Source: Prorocentrum cordatum
Lineage: Eukaryota > Sar > Dinophyceae > Prorocentrales > Prorocentraceae
DNA: 64,000 bases
Assembly (NCBI GenBank): GCA_963575745.1
Contig: CAUYUJ010018902.1
Coordinates: forward strand, 93,501 to 157,500
Reading direction: 5' to 3'
Below are positions 38,396 to 48,553 of this stretch, piece by piece. How positions within the stretch are numbered: the stretch's first letter is position 1; each line of letters begins with the position of its first letter. A program made the position numbers and the translations under genes. Under the pieces are notes generated by a model. That model was not told where the DNA came from and ran no database searches. It saw only the letters and a list, made by a program, of their open reading frames with translations.

Positions 38396-39117
38396 CGCGC
38401 GGGGCGCACCCTGCCCGCCACCAACGGCGCGCGGCCCCGCCGTCGCGGCGAGGCGCTGCCCCGCCGTCGCCCCGGCGCCTCGCCCGCGGAGGGACGCGGC
38501 GGCGGGCGGCGCCGCCGCCGCCGCTCGACGCCACGCGGCGCCGATCGCCGCAGCCGGTCGATGCCGCCGACCGAGGCCGGTCGATCGCTGCCGGCGGATA
38601 TCTTGTAGGAGGCAAGTGCTGGGAGGCCTTCGTGGGAGGGGGCAAGGAGGATCAAGCCCCTCTGGGGGGTTGCTACGCCGGATCAGGCCGCGGAGCAAGC
38701 GGGATGAAGCCGGCTTGAGCGGGATTGAGCCAGATAGAACCGGGATTATAAGCCGGATTGCCCCGGACTCCGCCGGATTTCGGACCAGGGGAACGTCAAA
38801 ATTTGACCTCCCCAGAAGTTGCATCCGAAGATATCGATACGTACCGTCGCCGCCAATCGATACCGATCGATGCACCGATCAATCCATCGCCTGGGGGTGC
38901 GAGCCCGGGGAGCTCGTGTTCCCAGGCGCCCAGGGGGGCGACGGATGCGGGACTGAGAAGCCTGCGTGGGTCCCAGACGTGTCTACCTATCCACTGCCTT
39001 TCGAGGTCCCGGGGCATCGGTGCCCCAGGCGGTGGATGTGGACTAGTCCCCGCATCGGAGGGGGGGCCGATGTCCTCTGGGGCCACATGTAGGTGAAGGC
39101 AAAACGGCAAAAACGCA
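38396..39117. other. Unassigned stretch
   Basis: Very GC-rich start (to 38,560), then TATCGATACG/ATCGATACCGATCGATG words near 38,830-38,890. No gene recognised. Confidence 0.3.
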
Positions 39118-39224
39118 ACCTGTTGCGCTCTGCGCGGACTCCTCGGATCCGCGCCCTGGCGCACGGAGCGCGCCAGGGGCCCGAGCGCAGGTCCAAGAAC
39201 CCCGCGCGGAACGCCAAAAGCTTA
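39118..39224. mobile_element. R5 T-shaped palindrome, copy 6 (single inner hairpin)
   Basis: Arms TTGCGCTCTGCGCGGACTCC.. and ..GGTCCAAGAACCCCGCGCGG; one inner hairpin TGGCGCAC-GGA-GCGCGCCA. The P hairpin is absent. Confidence 0.7.
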
Positions 39225-39479
39225 TGGCTGGGGCACTGTTCCCTCTTCGGCACATGGGGGGTCAGCGGATGGGATGTTGTGGGGTGCCGATGGTCCTGGG
39301 GCCGCACGGGGGCAGGGGATCGGATGCTGCGGGGTGCAAGCGGGAGAGCGAGCCCACCGATGCGGGGCATCCTCCAGGCCCATCTCTGAGGCTCGGCGGG
39401 CGAGGCCGTGGCCTCTACATGTGTGCATTGGAACCTACACGACCACCCTTCGGGTGATCGGGGGGTGAGGGGGGGAAGC
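39225..39479. other. Unassigned stretch
   Basis: Two loose tandem copies of GGGGTGCCGATGG..GGGGGTGCAAGCGG; no gene. Confidence 0.3.
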
Positions 39480-39800
39480 AACGTCTCACTCAATCGATCG
39501 CACCATCGATCTCACGATCGATCTCAAAATCGGTCTCACTAGCGACCTTACGATCGGTCTCACGATCGAGCTATCGATCTCACTATCTATCCCAACATCG
39601 ATCGAATTATCGATCTCGATCGATCCCACTATCGCTCTCCCTATCGGACTCACTATCGATATCACTATCGGTCTCACTATTCATCGATCTCAAGATAGAT
39701 GCCAGTATCGATCTTACTATCCCTCCCACTATCCATCACACTATCGGTCTCACTATCGATCTCAGTATCGGTCTCGCCATCGATCTCACGATCTCCCGAC
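39480..39800. repeat. Degenerate CGATCTCACTAT minisatellite
   Basis: About 25 imperfect copies of a 12-14 base word such as TCGATCTCACTATCG. Not coding. Confidence 0.85.
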
Positions 39801-40050
39801 GGGACACCGACGGGGCACCGACGAGACACCACCTGGACACCGACGGGACACCGACGGGCCGACGGTACCAGCGGGACCCCCGCGGTCTTTTGGCCCGGCG
39901 GCGCCCTGGCCCCTTGCCACAGGAGGGTTCATGCCTCTCGCCCGCCCACGCAGCTTCGCCTCGCCCGCACGCACGACGCGAACGCGAAACCGAGACCCGT
40001 TCCCTGGGGGGGACTCTCCACGATCTGACCCACTCACCTCCGAACTACGT

Positions 40051-40059
40051 ATCTGTATG

Positions 40060-40091
<32 letters not shown>

Positions 40092-40368
40092 TGTATGTAT
40101 GTATGTATGTATGTATGTATGTATGTGGGTATGTATGTATGTGTGTATGTGTATTTATGTATGTATGTGTATGTATGTATGCATGTATGTATGTATGTAT
40201 GTATGTATGTATGTGTGTGTATGTATGTATGTGCGTATGTGTGTATGTATGTGTGTATGTATGTATGTATGTATGTATGTGTGTATGTATGTAGTATGAA
40301 TGTATGTATGTATGTATGTATGTATGTATATGTATATGTATATGTATGTATATGTATGTATATGTATG

Positions 40369-40400
<32 letters not shown>

Positions 40401-40648
40401 TGTATGTATGTATATGTATGTATATGTATGTATATGCATATATATATATGTATGTATATGCATGTATATGTATGTATGTATGTATGTATGCATGCATGTA
40501 TGTATGTATGTATGTATGTATGTATGTATGTATGTATGTATGTATGTATGTATGTGTATGTGTGTATGCATGTATGCATGTATGTATGTATGTGTGTATG
40601 TATATATGTATGTATGTATGTATGTTTGTATGTATGTATGTATGTGTG

Positions 40649-40680
<32 letters not shown>

Positions 40681-40815
40681 TGTATGTATGTATGTATGTA
40701 TGTATGTATGTATGTATGTATGTATGTAGGTGTCTGTATGCATGTATGTATGTATGTATGCATGCATGTATGTATGTGTATATATGTGTGTATGCATGCA
40801 TGCATGCATGCATGT
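40051..40815. repeat. Long TATG tetranucleotide microsatellite
   Basis: About 765 bases of TATG with occasional TATA, TGTG and CATG variants. Frames of over 270 residues here (YVCM/YIHT repeats) are artefacts. Confidence 0.98.
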
Positions 40816-41099
40816 GGCGTCGCGAGTGGGAAGCATGCATGTGTGCTGCGAGGCAACACAAGAATGCGTCTGGCAAGGAGGAGGAAAGGGGCAAGACCCT
40901 TGCGGGGTGAGGACGGGACGGCCCCCAACCCGGAGGGCGATGCTGCTCCTTCGGCGCGCGCGCTGCGTGTGGGGGGCGGCGGTGGCGAGGCCGTGCGGTC
41001 GGGCGACGGCGTGCCACGTGCCTGTGGTCTGGTGGGTCTTGCCGTGGGCTGTCCCGCGTGTCGTCCCGTGGGCTGCCCGTTCGGTTCGCCCTCCGCTTC
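40816..41099. other. Unassigned stretch
   Basis: GC-rich; no gene recognised. Confidence 0.3.
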
Positions 41100-41172
41100 T
41101 AAAGCGCCCCAGGACACACGAATAACTACACGCAAATAAAACGATTCCCCATATTTTCTAGTATTTTCTGGG
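41100..41172. repeat. R14 dispersed repeat, copy 2
   Basis: See 1495-1575. Confidence 0.6.
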
Positions 41173-41230
41173 CTGTTCCTCCCTCCATCCTCCGATCCCT
41201 GATTCGTCCTGCCCCTGCCCCGACCCCTGT

Positions 41231-41380
41231 TCCCACTGCGTGCTCCTCTACAGATCACAAATCTGATCCAGGGCACCTCGCCTGGGCGTCGTTTCAGATG
41301 GGCTGGCGGGGTTACGCCAAGCGTTTTAGAAAGATTACACAACGTATCCGCAACCGTGCCCTCGAGGCACGAGTTGAAAA
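41231..41380. repeat. R17 dispersed repeat, copy 1
   Basis: CCACTGCGTGCTCCTCTACA, GATCCAGGGCACCTCGCC and GGGCTGGCGGGGTTACGC parallel CCACTGCATGCTACTCCACA, GATCAGGGCAACTCGTC and GGGCGGGCGGGGCTGCGC at 42895-43035. Confidence 0.6.
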
Positions 41381-41663
41381 GTTGGAATGCCTCAAAGTCA
41401 CTTTTCAAATCTTCCGAGGCTTCTTGCGTGCCTCCTGGATTTCATCGCAGCTTCCCGCACAAGCTGTTCTGGCAAAGCGGCATCCAAGACAAACCCAGAA
41501 GGCTCCGAGAGGCCGCCCAGTCGGTCCAAGAAAGAAGCATCACCGAACGAGCGGTCCAAGACGACGACAAAATCGAATGCAGCGCGATAGCGTCACATGG
41601 CACATCGCAGGCAATAGCATGTAATGGTGTTGGACGGAATAGAAAGGTTGAGTAGAAGGAGTC

Positions 41664-42047
41664 TTGTTCCTCTCAGGTAGGGCATATGTGTCTATGCGTC
41701 GACGTTTTGGGCGCGCGTGCCTTGAGCTACTGCAACAGAGGAGCGCCGGGAACGATCTCCCAGACATGCCTACGCCCGCTTGGTTTAACGGACAAGAATC
41801 AGAACGCCTCCCGAATGAAGCAACAAAGGGGCGCATGAGCCTGTATTGCACCGCGCTCGGCCTGTCAAAGATCTGCTCGTTTCCGAGCTGGTTGCTGGCG
41901 CATGACCCACTGTGGAGCTTGCAGGACGTGCCTGACAATCCAGGCGCTCGAAAAGGTAGCGGCGACCTAGACACAGTAGATCGCAAAGATAGCGGCGCAC
42001 AATACTTTACGTTTGAATATTTCGACGTCTGCCTGGAAGGCCCGTGA
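41664..42047 (+). other. Low-repeat stretch with a 127-codon open frame, unrecognised
   Basis: One of the few stretches without repeats. The frame starts at a non-ATG codon and ends with TGA after ..YFDVCLEGP. The composition is protein-like (LELLQQRSAGNDLPDMP), but an equally long frame runs on the opposite strand, so coding is not established. It could be an exon. Confidence 0.2.
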
Positions 42048-42119
42048 AAAACAAAGACCAAATATATGACGTCGTACGTAGACGGGTACGACGAAACAAT
42101 CAACACCATGGATGTTACG

Positions 42120-42660
42120 AAGGTTTTGGCCACATGTTGTCCTTCTGGGGGGGGGACCCTGATGTACTACAGCCGCTCCTTTGATCGATCTCCTTCAAGA
42201 TGGCCCCAAGATGGCCGCCGAGGTTCCCAAGGGTGCCCCGAGACGGCCCCAAGAGAGGCCCAGAAGCCCCCACGAGGCCCCCAAGAGGCCCCCAGAAACC
42301 TCCCCGAGGCACCCAAGAAGCCCCAGGAGGCCTCAGCGAGAAGGGCAACATCGCTGAGTATAGTAAGGTGTTGGTCATATGTTGGCCTCCTGGGGAGGGG
42401 GGTTCCCAATCAAGTAGCCCCCCCTCTCCTTTGATCGATCTCCTCCAAGATGGCCCCCGAGGATCCCAAGGGTACCCTAAGACGGCCCCAAGAGGTGCAC
42501 AGGATGCCCCCAGAGGCCCCCAAGAGGCTCTCAAGATGCCCCCAAGAGAGTCCCAAGAGACCCCCAATAAGCTTTAAGACAAGAGACCCCCCAGAAGAAC
42601 CCCAGACGCCCCAAGAGGACCGCGGGACTACCAAGAGCCCCCCACGACGCCCCAAGAGTA
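42120..42660. repeat. CCCAAGAGGCCC-type minisatellite with a duplicated block, part 1
   Basis: Imperfect repeats of CCCAAGAGGCCCC/CCAAGATGGCCCC. A longer block ending CTCCTTTGATCGATCTCCT and then CAAGATGGCCCC occurs at 42,125-42,210 and again at 42,365-42,455, so units are also duplicated at a scale of about 240 bases. Confidence 0.8.
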
Positions 42661-42727
42661 CCCTAAGAAGCTCCCGAAAGACATTCAAAAAGACTTCGAA
42701 CGGCATTCAAGAGGCCTCTGGCCTTTC

Positions 42728-42850
42728 TGCTCGCCCTCCTCCTGCTCCTCCTGCTCCTCCTGTTCCTCCTCCTCCTCCTCCTCCTCCTCCTCTTCCTCCT
42801 CCTCCCTCCTCCACCTCCCCCTCTGCCTCGTTCCTCCGATTCCTCCTCCC
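42728..42850. repeat. TCC microsatellite
   Basis: CTCCTGCTCCTCC-type repeats passing into pure CTC. Confidence 0.95.
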
Positions 42851-42894
42851 TCCTACCCCCGCCTGGAGCGTGACGTATTACCCCAACCATTTAT

Positions 42895-43035
42895 TCCACT
42901 GCATGCTACTCCACAACCCTGATCAGGGCAACTCGTCAGGGCACCGTTTCTGGAATGGGCGGGCGGGGCTGCGCAGATCGTCTAGAACCTGCTCTCCACC
43001 ACTTGAACAGCACAAATCCTCCACCGTGCCTCTGG
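42895..43035. repeat. R17 dispersed repeat, copy 2
   Basis: See 41231-41380. Confidence 0.6.
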
Positions 43036-43179
43036 GCACGACGCGGAGTGCACCAAGGCCCATGCAGCACCGAGAGGGCTGCGATGCTGCTGCAGCCATG
43101 TAAGCCTTGACGGGCCGGGACCCGTCGCTTCCCAAGCTCTCCTGGGGTCCGCCGGCATCGCTCGCGTCGGCCTATCCCG

Positions 43180-43760
43180 CCCAGGAGGGCCCCAAAACGA
43201 GCCAAGATGGCTACAAGAGGACCCCAAGATTGTCAAAGAGTGCTCCAAGTCGCCCCAAGATCGCTCCACGACGCCCAAGATGGCCTCAAGATGGCCCGAG
43301 AGGCCTCAAAGACACCACGAGAGGGCGTCAAGAGGCAAAAACCAATGATTATCCGAAGGTTTTTGAAGGATCTAGGCGTTCTCGCCTGTTCGGTTCTTCC
43401 GACGCTCCAAGACGGCCCAAGAGGACTCGAAGACGACCACCCCAAGACGGCCCACGAGGCCTCCAAGAGGGCCACAAGACAGCCTAAGCGCCCAAGACGA
43501 AGGCCCCAAGACGGCCCAAACAGGGGCCCAAGAGTGGAAGCGTGAACTGAAAATCCGAGCCTTCCGCCCCAAGAGGCAGCCAGAGGCCACCAGAGACACC
43601 CAAGAGGCCCCAAGAGGCCCCCCAGAGGTCCCCAAGAGGCCCCAAGAGGCTCCCACGATGCCCAAAAGAGGCCCCAAGAGGCCCCCAAACAACCCCCAAG
43701 AGGCTTCAAAACTGCCTCCAAGAGGCCCCTGAGAGGCCCCCCACGAGATCCCAACGATCA
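43180..43760. repeat. CCCAAGAGGCCC-type minisatellite, part 2
   Basis: Same words as 42120-42660; the gap between them holds R17 copy 2 and a CTC tract. Frames rich in Trp-Gly-Pro on the minus strand derive from it. Confidence 0.8.
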
Positions 43761-44131
43761 TCGAACACGTTTTGTACCCGCAACCCAGGCACCGCGAGGG
43801 ATGGGCCGAAGGCCATTAGATACGTATCGGCATGAACAGAACCGTTCCGAAGAACGCGCGGAGTTCCTTCACGGGTGGAAGACCCACCCTCAGGATAAGC
43901 ATCCTAATGAGCGAGCATGTCTAGTGTTAAGTCGGGCGTGTCCCTCTACAGGAGGAATATTCAAAAATAGTAAAGTTATCCCGGCAAAGCAACCTAACAT
44001 CGATGTGTAGGAGCATATCTGGAAGCATTCCCCTTAAGATTCGGATGAGAATCCAGTTGTAGAATTCTGCTGTTCTCGCAGTCGTAGTCGCATTCGCGAT
44101 GACAGTCGCAGTGGCAACGGCAGTCGCAGTC

Positions 44132-45670
44132 ACAGCCTCAGCCTCAGCCTGCCTCAGCCTCAGCCTCAGCCTGCCTCAGCCTCAGCCTCAGCCTGCCTCA
44201 GCCTCAGCCTGCCTCAGCCTCAGCCTCAGCCTGCTTCAGCCTCAGCATCAGTCTGCCTTTAGCCTCGGCCTCAGCCTCAGGCTGCCTCAGCCTCACCCTG
44301 CATCAGCCTCAGCCTCAGCCTCAGCCTGCCTCAGCATCAGCCTGCCTCAGCCTCAGCCTCAGCCTGCCTCTGCCTCAGCCTCAGCCTGCTTCAGCCACAG
44401 CCTCAGTCTGCCGTCGGCCTCGGCCTCAGCCTCAGCCTGCCTCAGCCTCAGCCTGCATCAGCCTCAGCCTCAGCCTCAGCCTCAGCCTGCCTCAGCATCA
44501 GCCTGCCTCAGCCTCAGCCTCAGCCTGCCTCAGCCTCAGCCTCAGCCAGCTTCAGCCTCAGCCTCAGTCTGCCTTCAGCCTCGGCGTCAGCCTCAGCCTG
44601 CCTCAGCCTCAGCCTGCATCAGCCTCAGCCTCAGCCTCAGCCTGCCTCAGCATCAGCCTGCCTCAGCCTCAGCCTCAGCCTGCCTCAGCCTCAGCCTCAG
44701 CCTGCTTCAGCCTCAGCCTCAGTCTGCCTTCAACCTCGGCCTCAGCCTCAGCCTGCCTCAGCCTCAGCCTGCATCAGCACAGCCTCAGCCTTCAGACCTG
44801 CCGCCTGCCGCCGCCTCAGCCTGCCTCAGCCTCAGCCTCATCCTGCCTCAGCCTCAGCCTGCCTCAGCCTCAGCCTCAGCCTGCCTCAGCCTCAGCCTCA
44901 GCCTCAGCCTCAGCCTGCCTCAGCCTCAGCCTCAGTCTGCCTTCAGCCTCGGCCTCAGCCTCAGCCTGCCTCAGCCTCAGCCTGCATCAGCCTCAGCCTC
45001 AGCCTCAGCCTGCCTCAGCCTCAGCCTGCCTCAGCCTCAGCCTCAGCCTGCCTCCGCCTCAGCCTCAGCCTGCTTCAGCCTCAGCCTCAGTCTGCCTTCA
45101 GCCTCGGCCTCAGCCTCAGCCTGCCTCAGCCTCAGCCTGCATCAGCCTCAGCCTCAGCCTCAGCCTGCATCAGCATCAACCTGCCTCAGCCTCAGCCTCA
45201 GCCTGCCTCAGCCTCAGCCTCAGCCTGCCTCAGCCTCAGCCTCAGCCTGCCTTCAGCCTCGGCCTCCGCCTCAGCCTGCCTCAGCCTCAGCCTGCATCAG
45301 CCACAGCCTCAGCCTCAGCCTCGGCCTCCGCCTCAGCCTGCCTCAGCATCAGCCTGCCTCAGCCTCAGCCTCAGCCTGCCTCAGCCTCAGCCTCAGCCTC
45401 AGCCTCAGCCTCAGCCTGCTTCAGCCAAAGCCTCAGTCTGCCTTGAGCCTTGGCCTCACCCTCAGCCTCAGCCTGCCTCAGCCTCAGCCTGCATCAGCCT
45501 CAGCCTCAGCCTCAGCCTGCCTCAGCATCAGCCTGCCTCAGCCTCAGCCTGCCTCTGCCTCAGCCTCAGCCTGCTTCAGCCTCAGCGCTCAGTCTGCCTT
45601 CAGCCTCGGCCTCAGCCTCAGCCTGCCTCAGCCTCAGCCTGCCTCAGCCTCAGCCTCAGCCTGCCTCAGC
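44132..45670. repeat. CAGCCT minisatellite in element A
   Basis: About 1.5 kb of CAGCCT and GCCTCAGCCT words with a higher-order period around 170-200 bases marked by CTGCCTTCAGCCTCGGCCTC. The 696-codon Ser-Ala-Ser/Gln-Pro-Gln-Pro frame across it is a by-product. Confidence 0.95.
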
Positions 45671-46094
45671 ATTCAAAATGTGGCCCGGGAATGGAATTCT
45701 GGAACTCGAAGAACACGAAGTGGCCTACAGTTGGCTCCGGGCATTCAAAATCATGCCCAGGAATGGAGTTCTGGGAACTCGAAGAGCACGAAGTGGCCTA
45801 CAGTTGGCTCCGGGCATTCAAAATGTGGCCCGGGAATGGATTTCTGGGAACTCGAAGAGCACGAAGTGGCCTACAGTTGGCTCCGGGCATTCAAAATGTG
45901 GCCCGGGAATGGAGTTCTGGGAAATAGAAGAACACGAAGTGGCCTACAGTTGGCTCCGGGCATCCAAAATGTGGCCCGGGAATGGAGTTCTGGGAAGTCG
46001 AAGAGCACGAAGTGGCCTACAGTTGGCTCCGGGCATTCAGAATGTGGCCCGGGAATGGATTTCTGGGAGGTCGAAGAGCACGAAGTGTGTGACT
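45671..46094 (+). repeat. 73-bp tandem array of element A (six units)
   Basis: Each unit runs ATTCAAAATGTGGCCCGGGA, ATGGAGTTCTGGGAACTCGA, AGAGCACGAAGTGGCC, TACAGTTGGCTCCGGGC. Units differ by a few bases. The last ends in AAGTGTGTGACTGT instead of the TACAG part. Confidence 0.9.
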
Positions 46095-46536
46095 GTATGC
46101 GAAAAACGATCCCCGCCGGCAAACCCCAACAGCCCCCCAACTGCCCCCCAACTGCCCCCAACGGCTGCCCAGACCCCCCTGTGGAGTAATGTTGAAGTAA
46201 TGTTGAAGTAATGTGCTGCTCTCTTTTGACACCACTAGAAACCTACCAGTCTTCGATGTTAGGTAAAAATACAAAGGATTTGCGCCCCCAGGGCCACGAA
46301 GGCTTCAATTCGACACACCCCTCACGCATTTCCTGCCCCATATTCTCCTGGGACACGTAAAATTATCCCGGCAAAGCAACCTAACAGCGATGTGTAGAAG
46401 CATATCTGAAAGCATTCCCCTTAAGATTCAGATGAAAATCCAGTTGACGAATTCTGCTGTTCTCGCAGTCGTAGTCGCATTCGCGATGACAGTCGCAGCG
46501 GCAACGGCAGTCGCAGTCACAGTCACAGCCTCAGCC

Positions 46537-47283
46537 TGCCTCCTCCTCCTCCTCTTTCTCCTGCTCCTCCTCCTCCTCCTCCTCCTCCTCTTCCTCCTGC
46601 TCGTCCTCGTTCTCGTCCTCCTCGTCTTGCTCGTCCTCCTCCTCCTTGTGCTCTCTCCTCCTCCTCCTCCTCCTCCTCCTCCTCCTCCTCCTGGTGGTCC
46701 TCGTTCTCCTCCTCCTGGTGCTCTCCCCCCCCCTCCTCCTCCTCGTCCTCCTCGTCCTCCTCCTCCTCCTCGTCCTCCTCCTCCTCTTCCTCCTCCTCCT
46801 CCTCCTCCTCCTCCTCCTCCTGGTAGTCCTCCCCCTCCCCTCCTCCTCCTCCTCCTCCTCTTCCTGGTCGTCCTCCTCCTCCTGGTCGTCCTCCTCCTCC
46901 TGCTCGTCCTCCTCCTCCCTGGTTTCACTCTTCCTTCCTCCTCCTCTCCTCGCGTCCTCCTTCCTCCTGGTCCCCTCGGTTCTCACTCCTCCTCCTACTC
47001 TCCCCCCCCCGCCTCCTCCTCCTCCTCGTACCTCGTCCTCTCCTCCTCACTCCTCCTCCCCCTCCTCATCCTCCTCCTCCTCCTCCTCTCCTCCCCCCTG
47101 GTAACTCCTCCTCAATTTTTTGTTCCTTCCCCTCCTCTCCACCTCTTCCTGGTCTCCTTCCTCCTCGCATCCCCGCTCGTGCCCTCCTCCCCTCCGCTTC
47201 CCTCCTGCTCCTCCTGCTCCTCGTCCTGCTCCTGCTCGTCCTCGTCCTCCTGGTCTTGCTCGTCCTCCTCCTCGTCGTGCTCT
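46537..47283. repeat. TCC/CTC microsatellite in element B
   Basis: About 750 bases of interrupted CTC triplets occupying the place of the CAGCCT minisatellite in A. Confidence 0.95.
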
Positions 47284-47290
47284 TGCCCTT

Positions 47291-47795
47291 GCTGAAAATG
47301 TAGCCCAGGAATGGGAATTCTGGGAAGTCGAAGAGCACGAAGTTGCCTACAGTTGGCTACGGGCATTCAAAATGTGGCCCGGGAATGGATTTCTGGGAAC
47401 TCGAAGAGCACGAAGTGGCCTACAGTTGGCTCCGGCATTCAAAATGTGGCCCGGGAATGGAGTTCTGGGAACTCGAAGAGCACGAAGTGGCCTACAGTTG
47501 GCTCCGGGCATCCAAAATGTGGCCCGGGAATGGAGTTCTGGGAACTCGAAGAGCACGAAGTGTGTGACTGTTGCATCAGGTTATTCTAAATGTGGCCCGG
47601 GAATGGAGTTCTGGGAACTCGAAGAGCACGAAGTGTGTGACTGTTGCATCCGGTTATTCTAAATGTGGCCCGGGAATGGCGTTCTGGGATCTCGAAGAGC
47701 ACGAAGTGTCTGACTGTTGCATCCGGTTATTCAGAATGAGCCTGGGAATGGAGTTCTGGGAAGTCGAAGAGCACGAAGTGTGTGACTGTTGGTGA
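47291..47795 (+). repeat. 73-bp tandem array of element B (seven units)
   Basis: Units as in A. The last three carry AAGTGTGTGACTGTTGCATC in place of the TACAGTTGGCTCCGG part. Confidence 0.9.
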
Positions 47796-47915
47796 AAAAC
47801 GAGTTCGGCACAGGCCCGCCCGGCAACTCCCAACACCTGCCCGGACCCCCCTGTGGAGTGATCTGTGACCTCTTTTGACACTACTAGAAACCTATCAGTC
47901 TACGCTGTTAGGTAA

Positions 47916-48110
47916 ATATCAACGCTTTTAGAACGAAGCGAACCCATCAGAACACTGTTATCAACGGAAAGAATGCTATAGAAGGACAAAGCGCTGAATG
48001 TACACCGATGTGTTCGACGACTGCGTATGTAATGATGTGACGATATACAGACTGAGCCCTTCGTGAATGTCTACATGTTTTTCTGACGCCTACAAACGGC
48101 GCTGACGTGT
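47916..48110. other. Unassigned stretch
   Basis: AT-balanced, non-coding, between element B and the 75-bp repeats. Confidence 0.35.
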
Positions 48111-48114
48111 GTGA

Positions 48115-48540
48115 GAAAATTGTCCGCGCAGCAAAAGCCGGCGAAGCGTGCGGGAGCTCGCATGCTGAGACAGACTACGTCTGCAGACCGCCAGCTGCAA
48201 AAGGTTGCGAGCGGCTCTTGGAAGATGTTTACGGAACGGAGCTACGGTGTCTGAAAACATTGGCATCGAAGCGAAGAGCCTCGGAGCCCTGCAGCCTGAG
48301 AAACACCGCAGGAACTCGCATACTGAAAAGGAATGCATTGCAAACCGCACGCTGCGAACCCTGCAGGCTGAGAAGCACCGCAGGATGTCGCATGCTGAAA
48401 AGCACTTGTACTGCAGAGCGCAAGCTGCGAAACCTGCAGGCTGAGAAGCACCGCAGGAACTCGCATGCTTTCGAACACTACTGCTCGAGACCGCAGCTGG
48501 AGAGCGGCAGACCGCAGGCTGAGAAGCACCGCGGGCAGGG
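48115..48540. repeat. 75-bp repeats carrying four copies of a covarying hairpin
   Basis: CTGCAGGCTGAGAAGCACCG occurs with spacing of about 72-78 bases: loops at 48293-48307, 48365-48379, 48438-48452 and 48516-48530. Between the loops, GGAACTCGCATGCTGAAAAG and a GCAAACCGC/GCAAGCTGCG part repeat too. Two older units without the loop may lie at 48,140-48,230. The array is directly 3' of the EEP-like gene, which reads leftward. Confidence 0.85.
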
Positions 48541-48553
48541 AGACTTGCAAAAC

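Larger units (their letters stand above)
43976..46265 (+). mobile_element. R6 element A
   Basis: Starts TTATCCCGGCAAAGCAACC, has subterminal ACCTAACATCGA (43992-44003), and ends with its exact inverse TCGATGTTAGGT (46253-46264). TAAA lies at both edges. A leader of about 150 bases (..AGTCGTAGTCGCATTCGCG..) leads into a CAGCCT minisatellite, then six 73-bp units, then a tail (AGACCCCCCTGTGGAGTAAT.., CTCTTTTGACACCACTAG). Confidence 0.75.
46363..47915 (+). mobile_element. R6 element B
   Basis: Same leader as A, but subterminal ends ACCTAACAGCG (46379-46389) and CGCTGTTAGGT (47903-47913), so one base differs from A at both ends in a matching way. After the leader comes a TCC tract instead of the CAGCCT repeat, then seven 73-bp units and the same tail. 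TAAA lies at both edges. Confidence 0.75.

Noticed and set aside
40034-41017. Frames of YVCM or YIHT repeats, some over 300 residues
   Set aside because: Products of the TATG microsatellite.
45671-46094. Possible CRISPR array (regular 73-bp repeats)
   Set aside because: Units are contiguous with no variable spacers, lie in eukaryotic DNA and have no cas-like neighbour.
44099-46189. A 696-codon open frame of Ser-Ala-Ser and Gln-Pro repeats
   Set aside because: It follows the CAGCCT minisatellite exactly and runs on into the 73-bp array; all frames of such a repeat tend to stay open.
46390-47295. A 301-codon Leu/Pro/Ser frame that could look like membrane segments
   Set aside because: It is the CTC tract of element B.
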